A stretch of DNA of 64,000 nt from assembly GCA_036023115.1 (NCBI GenBank), contig JAYKKT010000076.1, forward strand, positions 3,596,001 to 3,660,000. The letters run 5' to 3'. This stretch comes from Brasenia schreberi (lineage: Eukaryota > Streptophyta > Magnoliopsida > Nymphaeales > Cabombaceae). The stretch's first letter is position 1. The number at the start of each line of letters is the position of its first letter. The position numbers were made by a program, and so were the translations under genes. Positions 31,476-43,446 of this stretch are shown piece after piece. The notes below the pieces were generated by a model. It did not search any database. It was not told the origin of the DNA and worked only from the letters and a program-made list of their open reading frames with translations.

Positions 31476-31873
31476 GTAAGGGCTCATATACATAAGCTAT
31501 ATACATATCTCCCTTCGGTGATTTCCCTTCGGTTATTTCCCTTCGGTTATTTCCCTTCTGTTATTTTCCTTCAGTATTGTCTTTACATTTCGGGTTTTCC
31601 CTTCGGAGTAGCGTGAGTTTGCATTGCATCTACGCCATACCACGAGGTAGGACGCATATTGCATCAAAGCAAGCCCCGCTCGAATTCGCCCATGTAGTGG
31701 AGTGTTCATAACACACAAACTAGGTGGCCCGAAAAGGGATAAAAGAAAAAGACTTAGGCACGTGCAAACCCACGTGATCTAAAAATATGCAATCACATGC
31801 TAAAGACCCGAAATAGACACCTCGAACCGCTTCGTAGACTTTCTCTCCAAAACTCGATTTTTGCAAAAGCGTA

Positions 31874-31992
31874 CAGACTGACCCTTGCGCATCGGTGCAA
31901 GAAGGTCTGCGACGACAAGAGCTTACTTGCTCACAGTTGCCACGTTTAGAAGTCAGTGATAAAAATATCTTCGCTAGCTTAAGTAAGCTAGC
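31874..31992 (+). other. U5 covarying hairpins, S5 copy
   Basis: H2 CAGAC (31874) with GTCTG (31905); H1 GCTAGCTTA-AG-TAAGCTAGC (31973-31992). Confidence 0.65.
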
Positions 31993-32095
31993 TGGCACGC
32001 CCTATTTGTATACATAGGCCTTAGACACACGAGAAGATCCACTCCAAGCCCCGAAAGAGGCAAAGAGGCGGGGATTTTCGCGCGTCTACAACTCT

Positions 32096-32640
32096 CACCT
32101 AGGATTACTAGGACTTTGTCCCTGGAATGGATTTTGACACACCTGTGGAAGGTGGATGGCACAGCGCACAAGCTATGTATCCAAGGCCTTCCTAGCAACA
32201 GGTTATAATGGGGGGTGGATGTCCAGGACATGGAACATCCCCGTGTGCGCTATCCCTCCCGTTTCCATGGGGAGCTCGATAAATCCTAGTGGTCTAGACG
32301 CATTTCCATCGTATCCAGTGATGATGATGGGGCTTGGGTTTATGGATGTCAAGGTGACTCCGATTTGATTCGCCACATGAAGTGGAAGGATGTTGAGCCC
32401 TCCTCCCCCATCGATTAGGTACCTATCTAGAGAGTGGTTATTCAGAACTACCTCGATATGTAGGGCCTAGTTATGGGACTCGTAGGGTCTCTCTACATCG
32501 TCTTCCAAGAATACGATGGACGTTTTTGCTCCTATGGAGGCCACTTGTTTGGACAAGGATTCTGGGGCAATGTTCGAACTAAACCTTTGCTCTTTCTAGA
32601 ATTTTCTCTAACACTAGTCTATGCCTAGGTGAAGTTTGTA
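32096..32640 (-). pseudogene. E2 protease region
   Basis: In sense the active-site segment LIDGGGGLNILP is readable (about 32385-32425), followed by LLLGRPWIH in another frame: six C residues precede it (32210-32215), as in E1, against five in E0. S5 interrupts the end. Confidence 0.8.
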
Positions 32641-32703
32641 TTAGCTCTAGGATGAACATGTTGATAGGAATCTTTGAAAGATGGTTTTCGAAATGATATA
32701 CCT

Positions 32704-33828
32704 TTAAAACGACATTTCCTTTGTCCGTTTTCGGCGAAACTCTAGGAATACATGCTTTTGAGGAGCCAGAAAACTTTTCTCCCTTTTGTTTTCTAATTTT
32801 TCAAAACTTCTTGAAGCATTTGCAGGGCTTGGATCCACCCGGACATTGGCAATTTTGTGGGGTTTTGCCCCTTTGTCCGTGGTGGGTAGCCCATAAGTGT
32901 TGGGCTTCTCTAAGCGAGTTTTCGCAACTGCATTTCCTTTCCATAAGTGATCATACACCCCTTTTTTCAAATTTGTTTCGAAAAGGGATGCTTTCTTTAT
33001 CAACTTATGGAAGGTTGAGATTTCGTGAAGCGAGAGAAGGGTTTTCAACTCGTTTTTGAAATTATCTAGGATGAGCATGACTGCGCATCCTTCAGATATT
33101 GGCTCTCGCACTTGACCTAGGAGAGACCTCCACCGAATGATAAACATATGTACGTCTTCGTTTACACCTTGTTTTGTATCCCTCAAGGTGTTTAAAGTCG
33201 ATGTGACTTCCACGTTATGCGAGAATCTCTGCATAAAGTAGTTCGCTAACTCTTCAAAAGTTGCGAACTGGCTAAGGTCGTAGGAAGCCAGCCATTTAGC
33301 AGTTGTGCCCTTGAGGGACAAAGGGAACCAATACACCCACTTCATCGAGTCCTTCTTTTTCTTATGGGCTGGACGAGAGAAAAGCTGCAAGTGAGACCTA
33401 GGGTCTCCCATGCCATCATACCGATGGAAGTTCGGTATTTCACCGTCACTGTCTGTTTCATAGTCCACAGGCAAGAAATCAGACAGGGCGTAACTCCTTT
33501 TCTCTTTATTTTGCCCTCTTAGCAATTGTTGTAGGGCTTTACGGTCCTTGTGTGTGAAGGACTCGTGGTATTGGTTACCTTCCATTGCGGAAGTCTCTTT
33601 GTGTTTGCGAGGTTTTTCAAATTTTTTCTTGGCCTTTGGTTCGCCACTTGACGAACATGAGTCACCTGCTTCAGCCTCTTGGCTAAGAGCAGCAATCTTG
33701 TCCTTGAAATCCCTTCTCAAGTCCTCAATCTCTTCTAGTTTGTTTTGCTTTTTCGAAAACCTCCTAGAGTGAGAACTTCATGCGCATGAGCCGTGGCTAG
33801 ATACCTCTTGGGAGCTGGGACTCGACAT
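32704..33828 (-). pseudogene. E2 gag
   Basis: Start ATG at 33828 matches the E1 start (MSS...). A TGA stop at 33778-33780 (TCA in E1) cuts the first residues off. From 33720 the frame is open for 338 codons and includes the capsid-like Retrotrans_gag core (FHRYDGMGDPRSHLQLF, WFPLSLKGTTAKWLASYDL, FMQRFSHNVEV). After ENKREK the text jumps (about 32780) past some 650 bp present in E1, losing the zinc knuckle. Gag forms the particle and binds RNA; this one lacks the RNA-binding motif. Confidence 0.88.
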
Positions 33829-33947
33829 GCTTCAATGCTTTTCAAAAATCCTAGATATGAAATGCAACAAACAAAGTTAAAAACCACTTTCTTTGAAAAA
33901 ATTTCATGAGGTTTTTCCTACATGAACTGACTCTGCACAAGGCCCAG

Positions 33948-33965
33948 GTCCCACAGAGTGTGCCA
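33948..33965 (-). other. E2 primer-binding site
   Basis: Plus-strand GTCCCACAGAGTGTGCCA, ending 4 bp (ATCC) before the 5' LTR. It is the same site as in E1 (GTCCCACCGGGCGTGCCA) with three changes. The tRNA is not assigned. Confidence 0.75.
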
Positions 33966-34063
33966 ATCCTGTAGACACGGAAAATCTTCACTCCTGGTTC
34001 TTAGGCTCAAAGTGAACCTTTTCGTGTGTCTTAAGTCATTTTTTATAACAAAAGGACGTGCCA

Positions 34064-34161
34064 GCTAGCTTACTCAAGCTAGCGAAGTAAGTTTTCGATT
34101 GTGAGCAAGTGAGCTCTTTTCGTCGCAGACCTTCTTGCACCGATGCGCAAGGGTCAGTCTG
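34064..34161 (-). other. U5 covarying hairpins, E2 right copy
   Basis: H1 GCTAGCTT-ACTC-AAGCTAGC (34064-34083); H2 CAGAC (34126) with GTCTG (34157), inner CTTGC/GCAAG. The spacer between them is about 20 bp shorter than in other LTRs. Confidence 0.6.
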
Positions 34162-34872
34162 TATGCTTGGCAAAGTCTTTTTAAACGAATAACCTCTTTG
34201 AAAATACCCGAAGTGTTTGGGTTTTGTTTGTATTATTGCAAGTTTTATTTCACATGGGATTTGCACGTGCCTATGTCTTTCAATTTTATATTTTTTTAGC
34301 CCAACTAGGTGTGTGCGCAAGTGACCTAAGTTGGGCGAATTTTGCACGGGAGTGTGTGGTTTGCTTTGATGCAATATGCGTCCTAACTCGTGGTATGGCG
34401 AATATGCAATGCAAACTCACACAACTCCAAGGGAAAACCCGAATTTTGAAAGACAATGCTTAAGGGAAATTGCGTAATGTAAATTGCAAAAGGGAAATTG
34501 CAAAAGTGAAATAGGGCTATATCTTAAGAGCGGAAAGGCTCAATTGTGCAAGTGTGTGTCGTGTATATATAGAAAGACTACTCACACAGTTAAATTTTAA
34601 AACCCAAATCTTAAAGACATAGCGGAAGGGAAATACTTATAATATATATGGGCCCGAAGGTCGCCAACGTGTGCGTGAGTATTGTGTATATATGTAAAGA
34701 CAACTCACACGACTTGTAATGTAAAACCCAAATATAATTGCAATATGGCACTTATTAGGGTCTTGGAAGTAAGAGTGAAGGCTCAATGTGTGTGAGTGTG
34801 GAATTGAAAGACCACGCACGCAACTAAGAGCGGAAAGGCTCAAGTGCACATGTGTGTTGGGGTGTCAAACCA

Positions 34873-34913
34873 CATTATTACAATCGGGGGGAGACAATGC
34901 TCCATTATTACAA
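34873..34913 (-). promoter_or_regulatory. Candidate LTR polyadenylation block (E2 right)
   Basis: CATTATTACAA at about 34873 and 34903, GGAG...CTCC between. Confidence 0.5.
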
Positions 34914-35159
34914 CTCCGTATCAAATTCAATTAAATGTAAGCAAGTTCATATAATGGACCGAGTTAGGCACTTACATGTAGCTGGTCCGTGTTCAACTTG
35001 CTTGGCTATGGCCTCATGAGTTGCCTTGGGTAGCTGAAGGGGAGCTCCTTAGGTGGATGTGGGTGTAGACGCACGAAAATCCCCGCCTCTCGCCTTTTCA
35101 GGGCTCGGAGCGGATCCTCTCGTGGGTCTAAGGCCTATGTATGCAAACAGGGCGTGCCA

Positions 35160-35278
35160 GCTAGCTTACCTAAGCTAGCGAAGATATTTTTAACACTGAC
35201 TTCTAAACGTGGCGACTGTGAGCAAGTAAGCTCTTGTCGTCGCAGACCTTCTTGCACTGATGCGCAAGGGTCAGTCTG
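35160..35278 (-). other. U5 covarying hairpins, S6 copy
   Basis: H1 GCTAGCTTA-CC-TAAGCTAGC (35160-35179); H2 CAGAC (35243) with GTCTG (35274). Confidence 0.65.
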
Positions 35279-35689
35279 TACGCTTTGCAAAAATCGAGTT
35301 TTTGGGATAGAAAGCCTACGAAGCGGTTCAAGGTGTCTATTTCGGGTCTTTTAAATGCGATTGCATGTTTTAGATCACGTGGATTTGCACGTGCCTAAGT
35401 CTTTTCTTTTATCCCTTTTCGGGCCACCTAGTTTGTGTGTTATGAACACTCCACTACATGGGCGAATTCGAGCGGGGCTTGCTTTGATGCAATATGCGTC
35501 CTACCTCGTGGTATGGCGTAGATGCAATGCAAACTCACGCTACTCCAAAGGGAAAACCCTAAATGTAAAGACAATACTGAAGGGAAATAACCGAAAGGAA
35601 ATGACTTGTAAAGTAAATAGCCGAAGGGAAATGACTTGAAATATAAATGCCGAAGGGAGATATGTATATAGAACATGTATATGAGCCCT

Positions 35690-36200
35690 TACTCGGGTCT
35701 TGCAAATAAGAGCGAAGGCTCAATGTGGGTGCGTGCTTGAATTGAAAAGACTTACACACACGACATGAAATTAAACCCAAATATAAATTGCAGTATGGCC
35801 TTGACTAAGGTCTTGGGAGTAAGAGCGAAGGCTCAATGTGTGTGAGTGCTTGAATTGAAGTACTACACACACGACATAAATGAAACCCAAATATAACTGC
35901 AATAAGGCCTTTACTAAGGTCTTGGGAATAAGAGCGAAGGCTCAATGTGTGTGAGAGTGCTTGAATTGAAAGACTTACCCACACGACATGAAATGAAACC
36001 CAAATAGTATAGGTCGGCCCTTACTTGGGTCTTTCAAATAAGAGCGAAAGCTCAATGTGTGTGAGAGTGCTTGAATTGAAAGACTTACACACACGACATG
36101 AAATGAAACCCAAATAGTATAGGTCGGCCCTTACTTGGGTCTTTCAAATAAGAGCGAAAGCTCAATGTGTGTGAGTGCTTGAATTGAAAGACAACGCATC
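35690..36200 (-). repeat. Tandem repeats (about 110 bp) in S6 LTR
   Basis: Five units AATAAGAGCGAAGGCTCAATGTG or AATAAGAGCGAAAGCTC with TGCTTGAATTGAAAGAC; both subtypes present as in S3. Confidence 0.85.
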
Positions 36201-36330
36201 CAACTTAAGCAAAACCCTTCAAAAATGAAAGTATATATATATACTTATGTATTATGGGCTGATTAGGCCCGTGTGTGTTCAAAATCATGCACAACTAGGA
36301 GAGTGCACGTGTATGGGTGTGCCAAGCCAC

Positions 36331-36370
36331 GTTATTACAAGCGGGGGGAGACTATGCTCCGTTATTACAA
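36331..36370 (-). promoter_or_regulatory. Candidate LTR polyadenylation block (S6)
   Basis: GTTATTACAA at 36331 and 36361, 30 bp apart, flanking GGAG/CTCC. Confidence 0.5.
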
Positions 36371-37249
36371 CCCCGTATCAAATTGAATCTCAAGCAAGTA
36401 TACAACTAAAGACCGAGTTAGGCACTTACTAGTAGTTGGTCCGTAGAGGCCTTGCTTGAGCGTGGACTTGGCCTTCGCCTTGGGCTGCAAACGGGAGCTC
36501 CGTTAGGGTGAACGACAAAGGGTGCTGGCCGGCTGCAAATGGGGCGCAGGATAGGCGCCTTGAAGATGGCCGGCTGCAAGTGGGTGTCGCCTTGATGTGG
36601 AGAATTAAAGGGGCTGGGCCAAGTGAGTATGTAGGGTCACTAGGAGAGTATAGAGTGTTAGGGAGTATGGACCTACGGGGAGCTTAAGGGAAGGCCGAAT
36701 GGGAGTCTAAGAAGGTGTCCGGATGTAGCTAGGGTAGTTGGGTAGTGGCAGGTAGTTTAAGGTGTGCTAGGTTCGGCTGAGTGAGAATGGTGGCAGCAAA
36801 GGAGAATGGCTGGTGGTAGGATGTTATGGTAGGGTTTAGGTGGCTGAGAGTGGAGAGGGAGTGAAGAAGGTGAGACGAAGTAAGGGGTACTAACCGTATG
36901 GAGAGAAGATGGCGCTCGGCTAGAAGGAAACTGGGCAGGTAGTGAGGCTCGGCCGGGAGGTGGTGGAGATGGCGGTGCAAGTGGTGGTGGGATGGAGGGA
37001 TGGTGGTGGTGCAGGCGGAGCAGGTGGAGCAGGTGGCTGGGTTCGGCTGGCTGGGAAGTGGGGTCCCGGTTGGGCTTGGGGAAGGCGGCTGGATCCTAGA
37101 ACCCGCCCCCAAGGGGGGAGGGTTTATATAGGGATGGGTAGGTCGGTTAGGGCTGGGTTTGGGGTAGTGGTTAGGTGGTTTAGGTAGGGTGGTATGAAGA
37201 TAAGGTGGACTGGAAAGGGTTGGGCCAGATATTTTAAATACTAGTGGTT

Positions 37250-37520
37250 TGGGTAGATTGTGGGCTAGGGGTGGTTTAGGGGTTTAGGGCTAGGTTAGGT
37301 GGTTGGGTTTTAGGGTGAGGTTTAGTGAGCTAGGTTAGGTGATTAGGCTAGGTTTAGGGAAATTAACCTAGGTTTAGGGAAGGATTAGGGAAGTGGGTTA
37401 GGTGATTAGGTTGGGATTAGGCCGGGATTAGGGAAGTGGGTTAGGTGATTAGGCTCAGATTAGGAGTGGATTAGGGTGGAAGGCAAGGATTAGGTGTTTA
37501 GGGTTAGGTTTAGGTGGAGG
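37250..37520 (-). repeat. Degenerate telomere-like tract in S6
   Basis: TTTAGGG-type units matching S3 12000-12290 closely. Confidence 0.75.
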
Positions 37521-40070
37521 AGCTCCCTTTGCATGGCCCATAGACCTTAACCACCTCATGTTGGTGCAGCCCTAGGTTAGGTTTTGGCTAATTACAAGCT
37601 TAAACCCACTCAATTAGGCTAACCCACATGATTAACCCCAAACTTGACACACAAGTCAAGCTTAATTACAACACTCTTGATATTATCCATCCCCACTCTC
37701 TCTCATGCCCATAATCCCACGTGAATTTCAAGTGGGCCCCACCTCCATTTATGAGAAGGTGATGTGGGCCATGGATATGGATATTGGATTGGATCTCTGG
37801 ATCCAAATCCAAATCCAAGTCCACACATGGGTTTGGATTGGGATCTGGATATATATGGTCCAGATCCAATCCAAACTGAACTCTGACTCCTTCGAGTTGG
37901 GTTCGAAACGGATGATTTGTGCAGGGTCTGACAGCATCAGTACTCCGTCTGCGTTGGGTCTTCGCCAACATGGTCGTCCGCTTCCGTTTCTGCCTTCCGG
38001 AGATGACTTCAAATGACATTTTGATAATAACAGGGTCTTGGACGTTCGAGATCCTGGAGGTATGGATGTGATACAAGAGTTGCTGTGTCGGGCTCGACAT
38101 GTGCTCCGGTTCCGAACTCGACATGTGCTCCGGTTCCGGGCTCTTCTTAGCTCTCCTGGTCCTGTCTTGATCGGGCCAAGCCGCTTCGGGGTTTCAAAAC
38201 ATGTTTTAAAAGGTTTTCAAAAGCCATATTATATATTTTTTGAAATATGAAGTTTAAAACATATATACAGGGTTGTCTGGAAGGCTCCTGGATTTCCAGA
38301 CTCAAAATGGCCCTTTGAGGGCTGCTTGTACAAAACCAGATGGATTTTGAGAAATTCATGGGATTTCGGGGTGTTTACAGTGGGCTACATGTAGGGGTGC
38401 GGGCCGAGTGGCGTCTTGATGCTGGCCGAGTGGAAGGCGCGGCAGGTAGGGGTGCTGGCCAGGGGGTGAAGTGGCAGGTGGATGGGCTAGGTTGGTATGG
38501 TGTTTCGTTGGAAAGAAAAGGGGATTAAGGGAGGAGGAGGTTCAGCTAGGAGCTAAGGCGTGGTGTTGAAGAGGGTGAATGGGATATGGTGTAGGTAGGC
38601 CGAGTGTAAGGGAGAGGGGATGGATGAGCTAGGTGGCGGATGGATGGGTTGTGCAGCAGGGAAGAAGGGGGTGAAGAGAAGATGAAGGTTAGATAAGGTT
38701 GAGGTGGGGTACTAACCATGAAGGAGGCGGTGCTGGTGGTGGAGTGTGGTGGCCGGTTGGTAGTGGAAGAAGGGTGGCAGCCGAAGGGTGCTCCTTGCCG
38801 AAGGTGGAAGGTGATGGAGTCGGTTGGAGTGGAGAGGTGGTAGCCGGGTGGAAGGAGTGGCGTTAGAAGGGCAGGTCCTTGGAGCATCGAGTGAGTGGGG
38901 GTGAGAGTGGAAGAGAGAGAGTGGAACCCGCAAGGAAGGGGGGTCTTTATAGGCTGGAAATGTGATGGGTCGGTTAGGGGGGTATGGGCCAGATATTTGT
39001 AATAAGGTGGGCATGGGACATGGTTTGGGGTATGTCGGTTAGGGGGGGCTGGTTAGTGGTTTAGGGTTGGTCGGTTAGGTGGGTTGGGACTTAGTGGTTA
39101 GGGGTTTAATTAGGTGCACTAAGGTGGGTTTAGGCTTAGTTGGTTAGGGTCTAGGTGGTCTAGCTAGGTGAGGTTGGGGGCAGTTTTGGGTGAGGATGGC
39201 TAGGTTTGGGTTAGGTTTAGGGGAAATGGCTAGGTGATGTGGGCTAGCTTAGGGCTAGGTTTAGGAACCTCCCTTGGCACCAGTCCATTGATTTGATTCC
39301 AGCCATGTTCAAGTTGGTGCAGCCCCAGGTCAGGTGTAGGTGCATACAAGTTTAAACCCGCACTCTAGGCTAAACCCACAATGTTAACCCACCCTTGACC
39401 AAAAGTCAAGCCTACCAACTTTCTCACTCATACTTTATCACCCCCCTTTCTCTCTCTACCGAAGCTTTTCACGTGAAATGTTGTGGGCCCTTCACCTCCA
39501 TTTATGAGAAGGTGATGGGGGCCATGGATGTCGATATTGGACATGTTGGGTTTGGATCTAGATATATATGGTTCAGATCCGGCCCAAATCTGATTTTTTT
39601 ATTCCTTCATGGCGTTTCAAAATGGACGGTTTGTGCGATGCCTGAGTGCATCAGTACTCCGTCTTGCGTTGGGTCTTCACCAACATTGTCGTCCTCTCTT
39701 CTTCTCACCTTTCAGAGTTCATTTTGAGCAAATTTTTGATATATGGGGCTTGGATGTCTGAGAATCTGGGGATGATTTTGATACGAGAGTTGATGTGCCG
39801 GGCTTGAAGTACGCTCCAGGTCCGGGCTCTCCTTTGCCTTTTCGGTCCTGCTTTCGTCAGGCTAAGCTGCTTTCAGGGTTTCAAAAACACCTTTTTAAGG
39901 TTTTAAAACTATATGTATAGAGTTTTAAAACATATATACAGGTTTAAAGTATGTACAGGGTTGTCTGGAAGGCTCTTGGGTTTTTAGACTCAAAATAGCC
40001 CTTTGGGGCTGCTTTTATGAAACCAGGCATATTTGAGAAAATAGTGGGATTTTGGGGTGTTTACAAATCT

Positions 40071-41040
40071 CCAAAGACTTCAATACATGATGTCCGTAGA
40101 TTTTCAAAATTTTTAGGCCTTGTATGAGTGCTTCATACTTGGCAACATTATTTGAACATGCCAAATCTAGTTGAATGGAAATTGGGATTTTCCCTTTCTT
40201 GGGGGATATGAGGATGATTCCTATACCTACCCCTGATTCTTTGTCCTATCAAAATACATTTTTCATATTTGATTTTCTTTAAAACAATTTGTTGAAGCAT
40301 GGTTTTGAAATTCATTTGCAAAATATGCCTTCATCAGGCATTTGATCAAGTATGGGATATGTATCCTCAAGAGGCAATTCAACCACATGATCTAGGGCTT
40401 GTCCCTTAATGGAGTTTTGATGATGAAATCATACTCCATTAAGAGGAGCTGCCATTTACAAAATCTACCCTGTAGGATAGGTTTTTCAAACAAGTGCTTG
40501 AATCAATTTTAGACATTATCCCTATGATGTAGGAAATAATGTCTCGATATTTTGGGAAGCCTATGCCAAGGCCAAGCACGATTTCTCTATGGCTTGATAA
40601 TTTTTTTATATGCCAATAGTGTTTTCGAAATGTAGTAAATAGCATGCTCCTTGAGGCTATCATTCTCATATCGAGCAAGTAAAGCACCCAATGCATTTGT
40701 ATGTATTGTAAAGCTTGCTTTGGAGGTTTTAAAAAAATTAAAGGATTTACCATAAATTTTTCAAAAGCTTTTTGGAAATCATCACTCAAATTTTAACCCT
40801 TTTTCTCAAAAGTCTCATTGAGAGGTTCGCATCCTTTTGCTAGATTGGAATCAACCTTGGAGGCTTCGGATTTTACTCAAGTTGGAAGGTGGAGGCATGT
40901 CTACGATGGCTCGACACTTAGAGGGTCGACTCCAATGCTCCTTTGGCTTAACACAAACCTTTTCCTAAGCTTGAATTCAAAGGGTATACGATTTCATGAT
41001 GTCTAGACCCAGTATGGTTCATGCAAATTATAGGATTTTA
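40071..41040 (-). pseudogene. E3 RNase H and RT remnants
   Basis: Homology to E1 runs from the second RNase H (GAGTGCTTCATACTTGG, 40125) through the first RNase H (40390-40700) to the RT thumb (TGGAGGCTTCGGATTTTAC, 40857). Near 41030 it jumps to the pre-RT segment. The RT palm with YxDD is therefore deleted, about 0.6 kb relative to E1. Many stops. Confidence 0.75.
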
Positions 41041-41635
41041 AAATGCAATGAATGATGCTCATGCAAACATGCACATAATTTGGGTTAGACTCACTCTAAA
41101 AATCAACGGTTTTTTCAAGTCAAGGATTCTACGAATTTCGGGAAGCTCGGAGGCATGACCTTCCTCATGGATGAGGGGATCTTCCTCCTTGCTTTGATGA
41201 TTCTCAAGTATTTAAATTTTAGAGAAGTGTTGGGTAAGAGAGAGGGTTTGAGCTTGATCGATTTTGGTTTGGGCTATACACAATCTTGGAAGAAATGAGC
41301 TTTGTACATGGCCATTGTTCTTGGAATTTTTGAAATTTTCAATTTTTTTGTCTTTTTCAAAACACAAACAAAAAGGATCAATGTAAAAGACTTTCTTTTT
41401 GAAGCTTTTTTTCCAAATAAAGAATGGGAGATTGAATTAAAACAAATTTCTTTTTGAAATTTTCAGATTTTTCAAATGTTTTTGGATTTTGAAAGTTTTT
41501 CAATTTTTTTGGGTTTTCCAAATATATGATTTTTTTTTTGGATTTTTGTCTAAAAGAGGGATCTTCCATCAAACCTACAAAGAAAACTCTATGAATTAGA
41601 CTCAAAATAAAAGGTCTAAGCCATGGGTCTCGGTT
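41041..41635 (-). pseudogene. E3 pre-RT remnant and spacer
   Basis: GCAATGAATGATGCTCATGC aligns with E1 51595. After it the text is T-rich on the plus strand (41340-41540), like E1 52000-52150. No frame survives. Confidence 0.55.
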
Positions 41636-42503
41636 TTAGTGGGTTCTAGGGGCACCCTTGACCAAAGTGGTCTTAGGTGGTGGCTCAGGGGGTATGGATG
41701 GGATATAGCCCAATCCATATCGACTTGGGTTAGGTGTAGGTAGGATGGGTTCTAGCCTACCTTGGATTTTGGCTCCTAATCCTTTGTATGGTGTATAACC
41801 CTTGTTTAACATCATATTCCAAGGCTTTTTGAGTTTTGCAAAATGTTTATAAAGTGCATGTCCTTGGAATATGGAGTCGTCCATATCATGGATGCATACA
41901 TGACTCATTTTTGGTAGGAGTTGGGATGTATGGGTTGTGGAAGGCTTGGGATTCCACATGACCCTAGGTTGGGATGGCTTAGGATGTTTAGGCTCTCCTA
42001 AGTGGTGGTCTGTTTTGACATGGTCCCTAGGTGCAACCCAATGTGCCCCTAGGGATGGATGGTTTGAACTTATTGGAGTGCAAAGGGAAGACATGCTTGC
42101 TCCCTTGCGAAGTTGAGAGGTATGGATTCCAAGGGATGCCATGCTTTGTCCCTTGGTGGGTTTAGGAGGGTTTTTGGCCATAGATTTGAGCTCATGAGGC
42201 AAGACTAGGCTCGGGGAAATTGGTTTATGCATGGTAGGGTTAGGTGTACCTAGGATGTCGATGCATGCCTTAGGAGTAACCATGTCTACCACATTTTGAA
42301 CTTTATTTTGTTTTTTTAATTTGAAATTCCATTTCTTGGTGCGGGACATTCGGCGCACCTTGAAAATCCATATTTTGGGAATTATGGAGTAGGTATGTGG
42401 GTGCATGAGTGTGATTCGATGCATCCGATGTATGAATGGTCGATCCTACACTAAGAAGGGGAGGCTCGAGTAGGGAGTTCAAGGGGGGATGAGTTTCGGA
42501 CAT
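41636..42503 (-). pseudogene. E3 G-patch segment and upstream linker
   Basis: A 262-codon open stretch (41636-42424) carries MMLNKGYTPYKGLGAKIQG, a G-patch-like glycine pattern, and ends PEPPPKTTLVKGAP as in E1. In Tat elements such a segment lies between protease and RT; G-patch modules bind RNA or helicases. The upstream part, in an overlapping frame to 42503, has NSLLEPPLLSVG, SNHTHAPT and MDFQGAPNVPHQ, also found at 13351-13560. E1 lacks this upstream peptide, so E3 is from another subfamily. Confidence 0.7.
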
Positions 42504-42631
42504 ACCTTTTTCCGGCTTGTCTACCTTTTCATGGTGAGAGCAAGCCTTGGAGTTGTCCTCGGGTGGCTCTGGCTTACGCGTGGCTTCGAGCTCCCGTTGC
42601 CTTTCGAGATGTTAGATTTCCTTTTCCAATC

Positions 42632-43133
42632 CTATGTGTTTGCAACTCTCATACTCTCGTGAAACTCGTGAGATATATGGGGTGTGTGGAGTGATGGGGA
42701 TCCCATGCCCCACTCTGTTTGAGTGCCCAGAAATGTGGACTCCAATTCTAACTTTTGGAATTTCAACTTTTTGTATTTCAATTTTTTTTTGTTTTTGAAA
42801 ATTTTCCAGATTTTTTTGGCTTTTTGAAATATAAAAATCTTTTTTTTATTTTTCCTTGGAACCTGGGGTGCTTGGATGCTTGGATTTAGATGATTTGATT
42901 TGAACTCTCGCTTCATCTCAAGCCTCATATCCTTCATTGGCTTTTGGGTTCACTTCGGTTTTCATGGCATGATCTTTCTCTCTATGTACCCGAGATGAGC
43001 TTTCATGTGATCGATGTGCCTTAGCCTTGTGGCTTATAGCATCAATCTTCTTTATTATTTCCTTTACGGCAGCCATCTCTTCTCGAGCTTTAGAGGATTT
43101 CCTTGGCTTGTTCTCAAAATCATCCATAGACAT
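42632..43133 (-). pseudogene. E3 gag N-terminal remnant
   Basis: A start MSMDDFENKPRKSSKAREEM at 43133, then a helical, Lys/Glu-rich stretch (VKEIIKKIDAISHKAKAH) resembling the N-terminus of gag in E1 and E2 in composition. A stop follows GYEA; a second frame continues to 42632. The capsid core, zinc knuckle and protease are absent. Confidence 0.55.
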
Positions 43134-43225
43134 TATTTTCAAAAATTTGTGCACAAGTTGAAAACACCACGATTTTGTAAAATATTGGAGTTCACTTTTG
43201 AATTTTGAAATTCCTTAAGACTCGA

Positions 43226-43243
43226 GTCCCACCGGGCGTGTCA
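43226..43243 (-). other. E3 primer-binding site
   Basis: Plus-strand GTCCCACCGGGCGTGTCA (one change from the E1 site), 4 bp (ATTC) from the LTR edge at 43248. Supports 43248 as the 5' LTR start. Confidence 0.75.
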
Positions 43244-43332
43244 ATTCTGTAGACATGAAAATTTTCACTTCAAAGCTTATGTAAAAACTTGAAGCAAAAA
43301 TTTTTTATATACTTGATTGCGCGAGCGTGCCA

Positions 43333-43446
43333 GCTAGTTTGCAAAACTAGCAAAGTTTTTGAAAAATCTGATTTCTTTGGCGATTGTGGGCAAGTGAACT
43401 CTTTTCACTTTAGACCTTCTTCAACCGATACTCAAGGGTCAATTTA
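43333..43446 (-). other. U5 hairpins, E3 right copy (H2 decayed)
   Basis: H1 GCTAGTTT-GCA-AAACTAGC (43333-43351), a perfect 8-bp stem with C:G pairs replaced by T:A relative to S2. The H2 region (43410-43446) keeps TCAAG but its partners no longer pair well. Confidence 0.5.

Larger units (their letters stand above)
28762..32090 (+). mobile_element. S5: solo LTR (3.33 kb) inside E2
   Basis: TGTAAACACC to GCGTCTACA with perfect duplication ACTCT (28757-28761, 32091-32095); removing it restores the protease/linker homology to E1. Landmarks: telomere-like tract (29585-29875), TATA (29995-30002), GTAAGT (30267, 30736), polyadenylation-like block, tandem repeats, U5 hairpins. Very close to S2 in sequence. 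Confidence 0.95.
35064..38379 (-). mobile_element. S6: solo LTR (3.32 kb) inside E2 right LTR
   Basis: TGTAGACGCACG to GGTGTTTACA; perfect duplication GTGGG (35059-35063, 38380-38384). Same family as S3. TATA box TATATAAA (37123-37130), donor-like ACTAAC (36899) and ACTTAC (36424), telomere-like tract (37250-37520), polyadenylation-like block and U5 hairpins. An LTR inserted inside another LTR. Confidence 0.95.
20233..40065 (-). mobile_element. E2: full-span Tat element with nested S5 and S6
   Basis: Both edges are clear: TGTAGATACGG at 20233 and GGTGTTTACA ending at 40065, with perfect duplication AATCT (20228-20232, 40066-40070). Subtracting S5 and S6 with their duplications leaves about 13.2 kb. 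It has both LTRs, a PPT (23348) and a PBS (33948). Gene order on the minus strand: gag, protease, G-patch linker, pre-RT, RT, RNase H, second RNase H, integrase. Every domain has a stop, frameshift or deletion, so the element is dead. Confidence 0.92.
33970..40065 (-). repeat. E2 right (5') LTR, split by S6
   Basis: 33970-35063 and 38385-40065, about 2.78 kb. Co-linear with the left LTR: the host text GGTGGATGTGGG|CTACATGTAGG is continuous at 21641-21665. TATA at 38946-38951, donor-like sites at 38711 and 34970. Confidence 0.9.
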
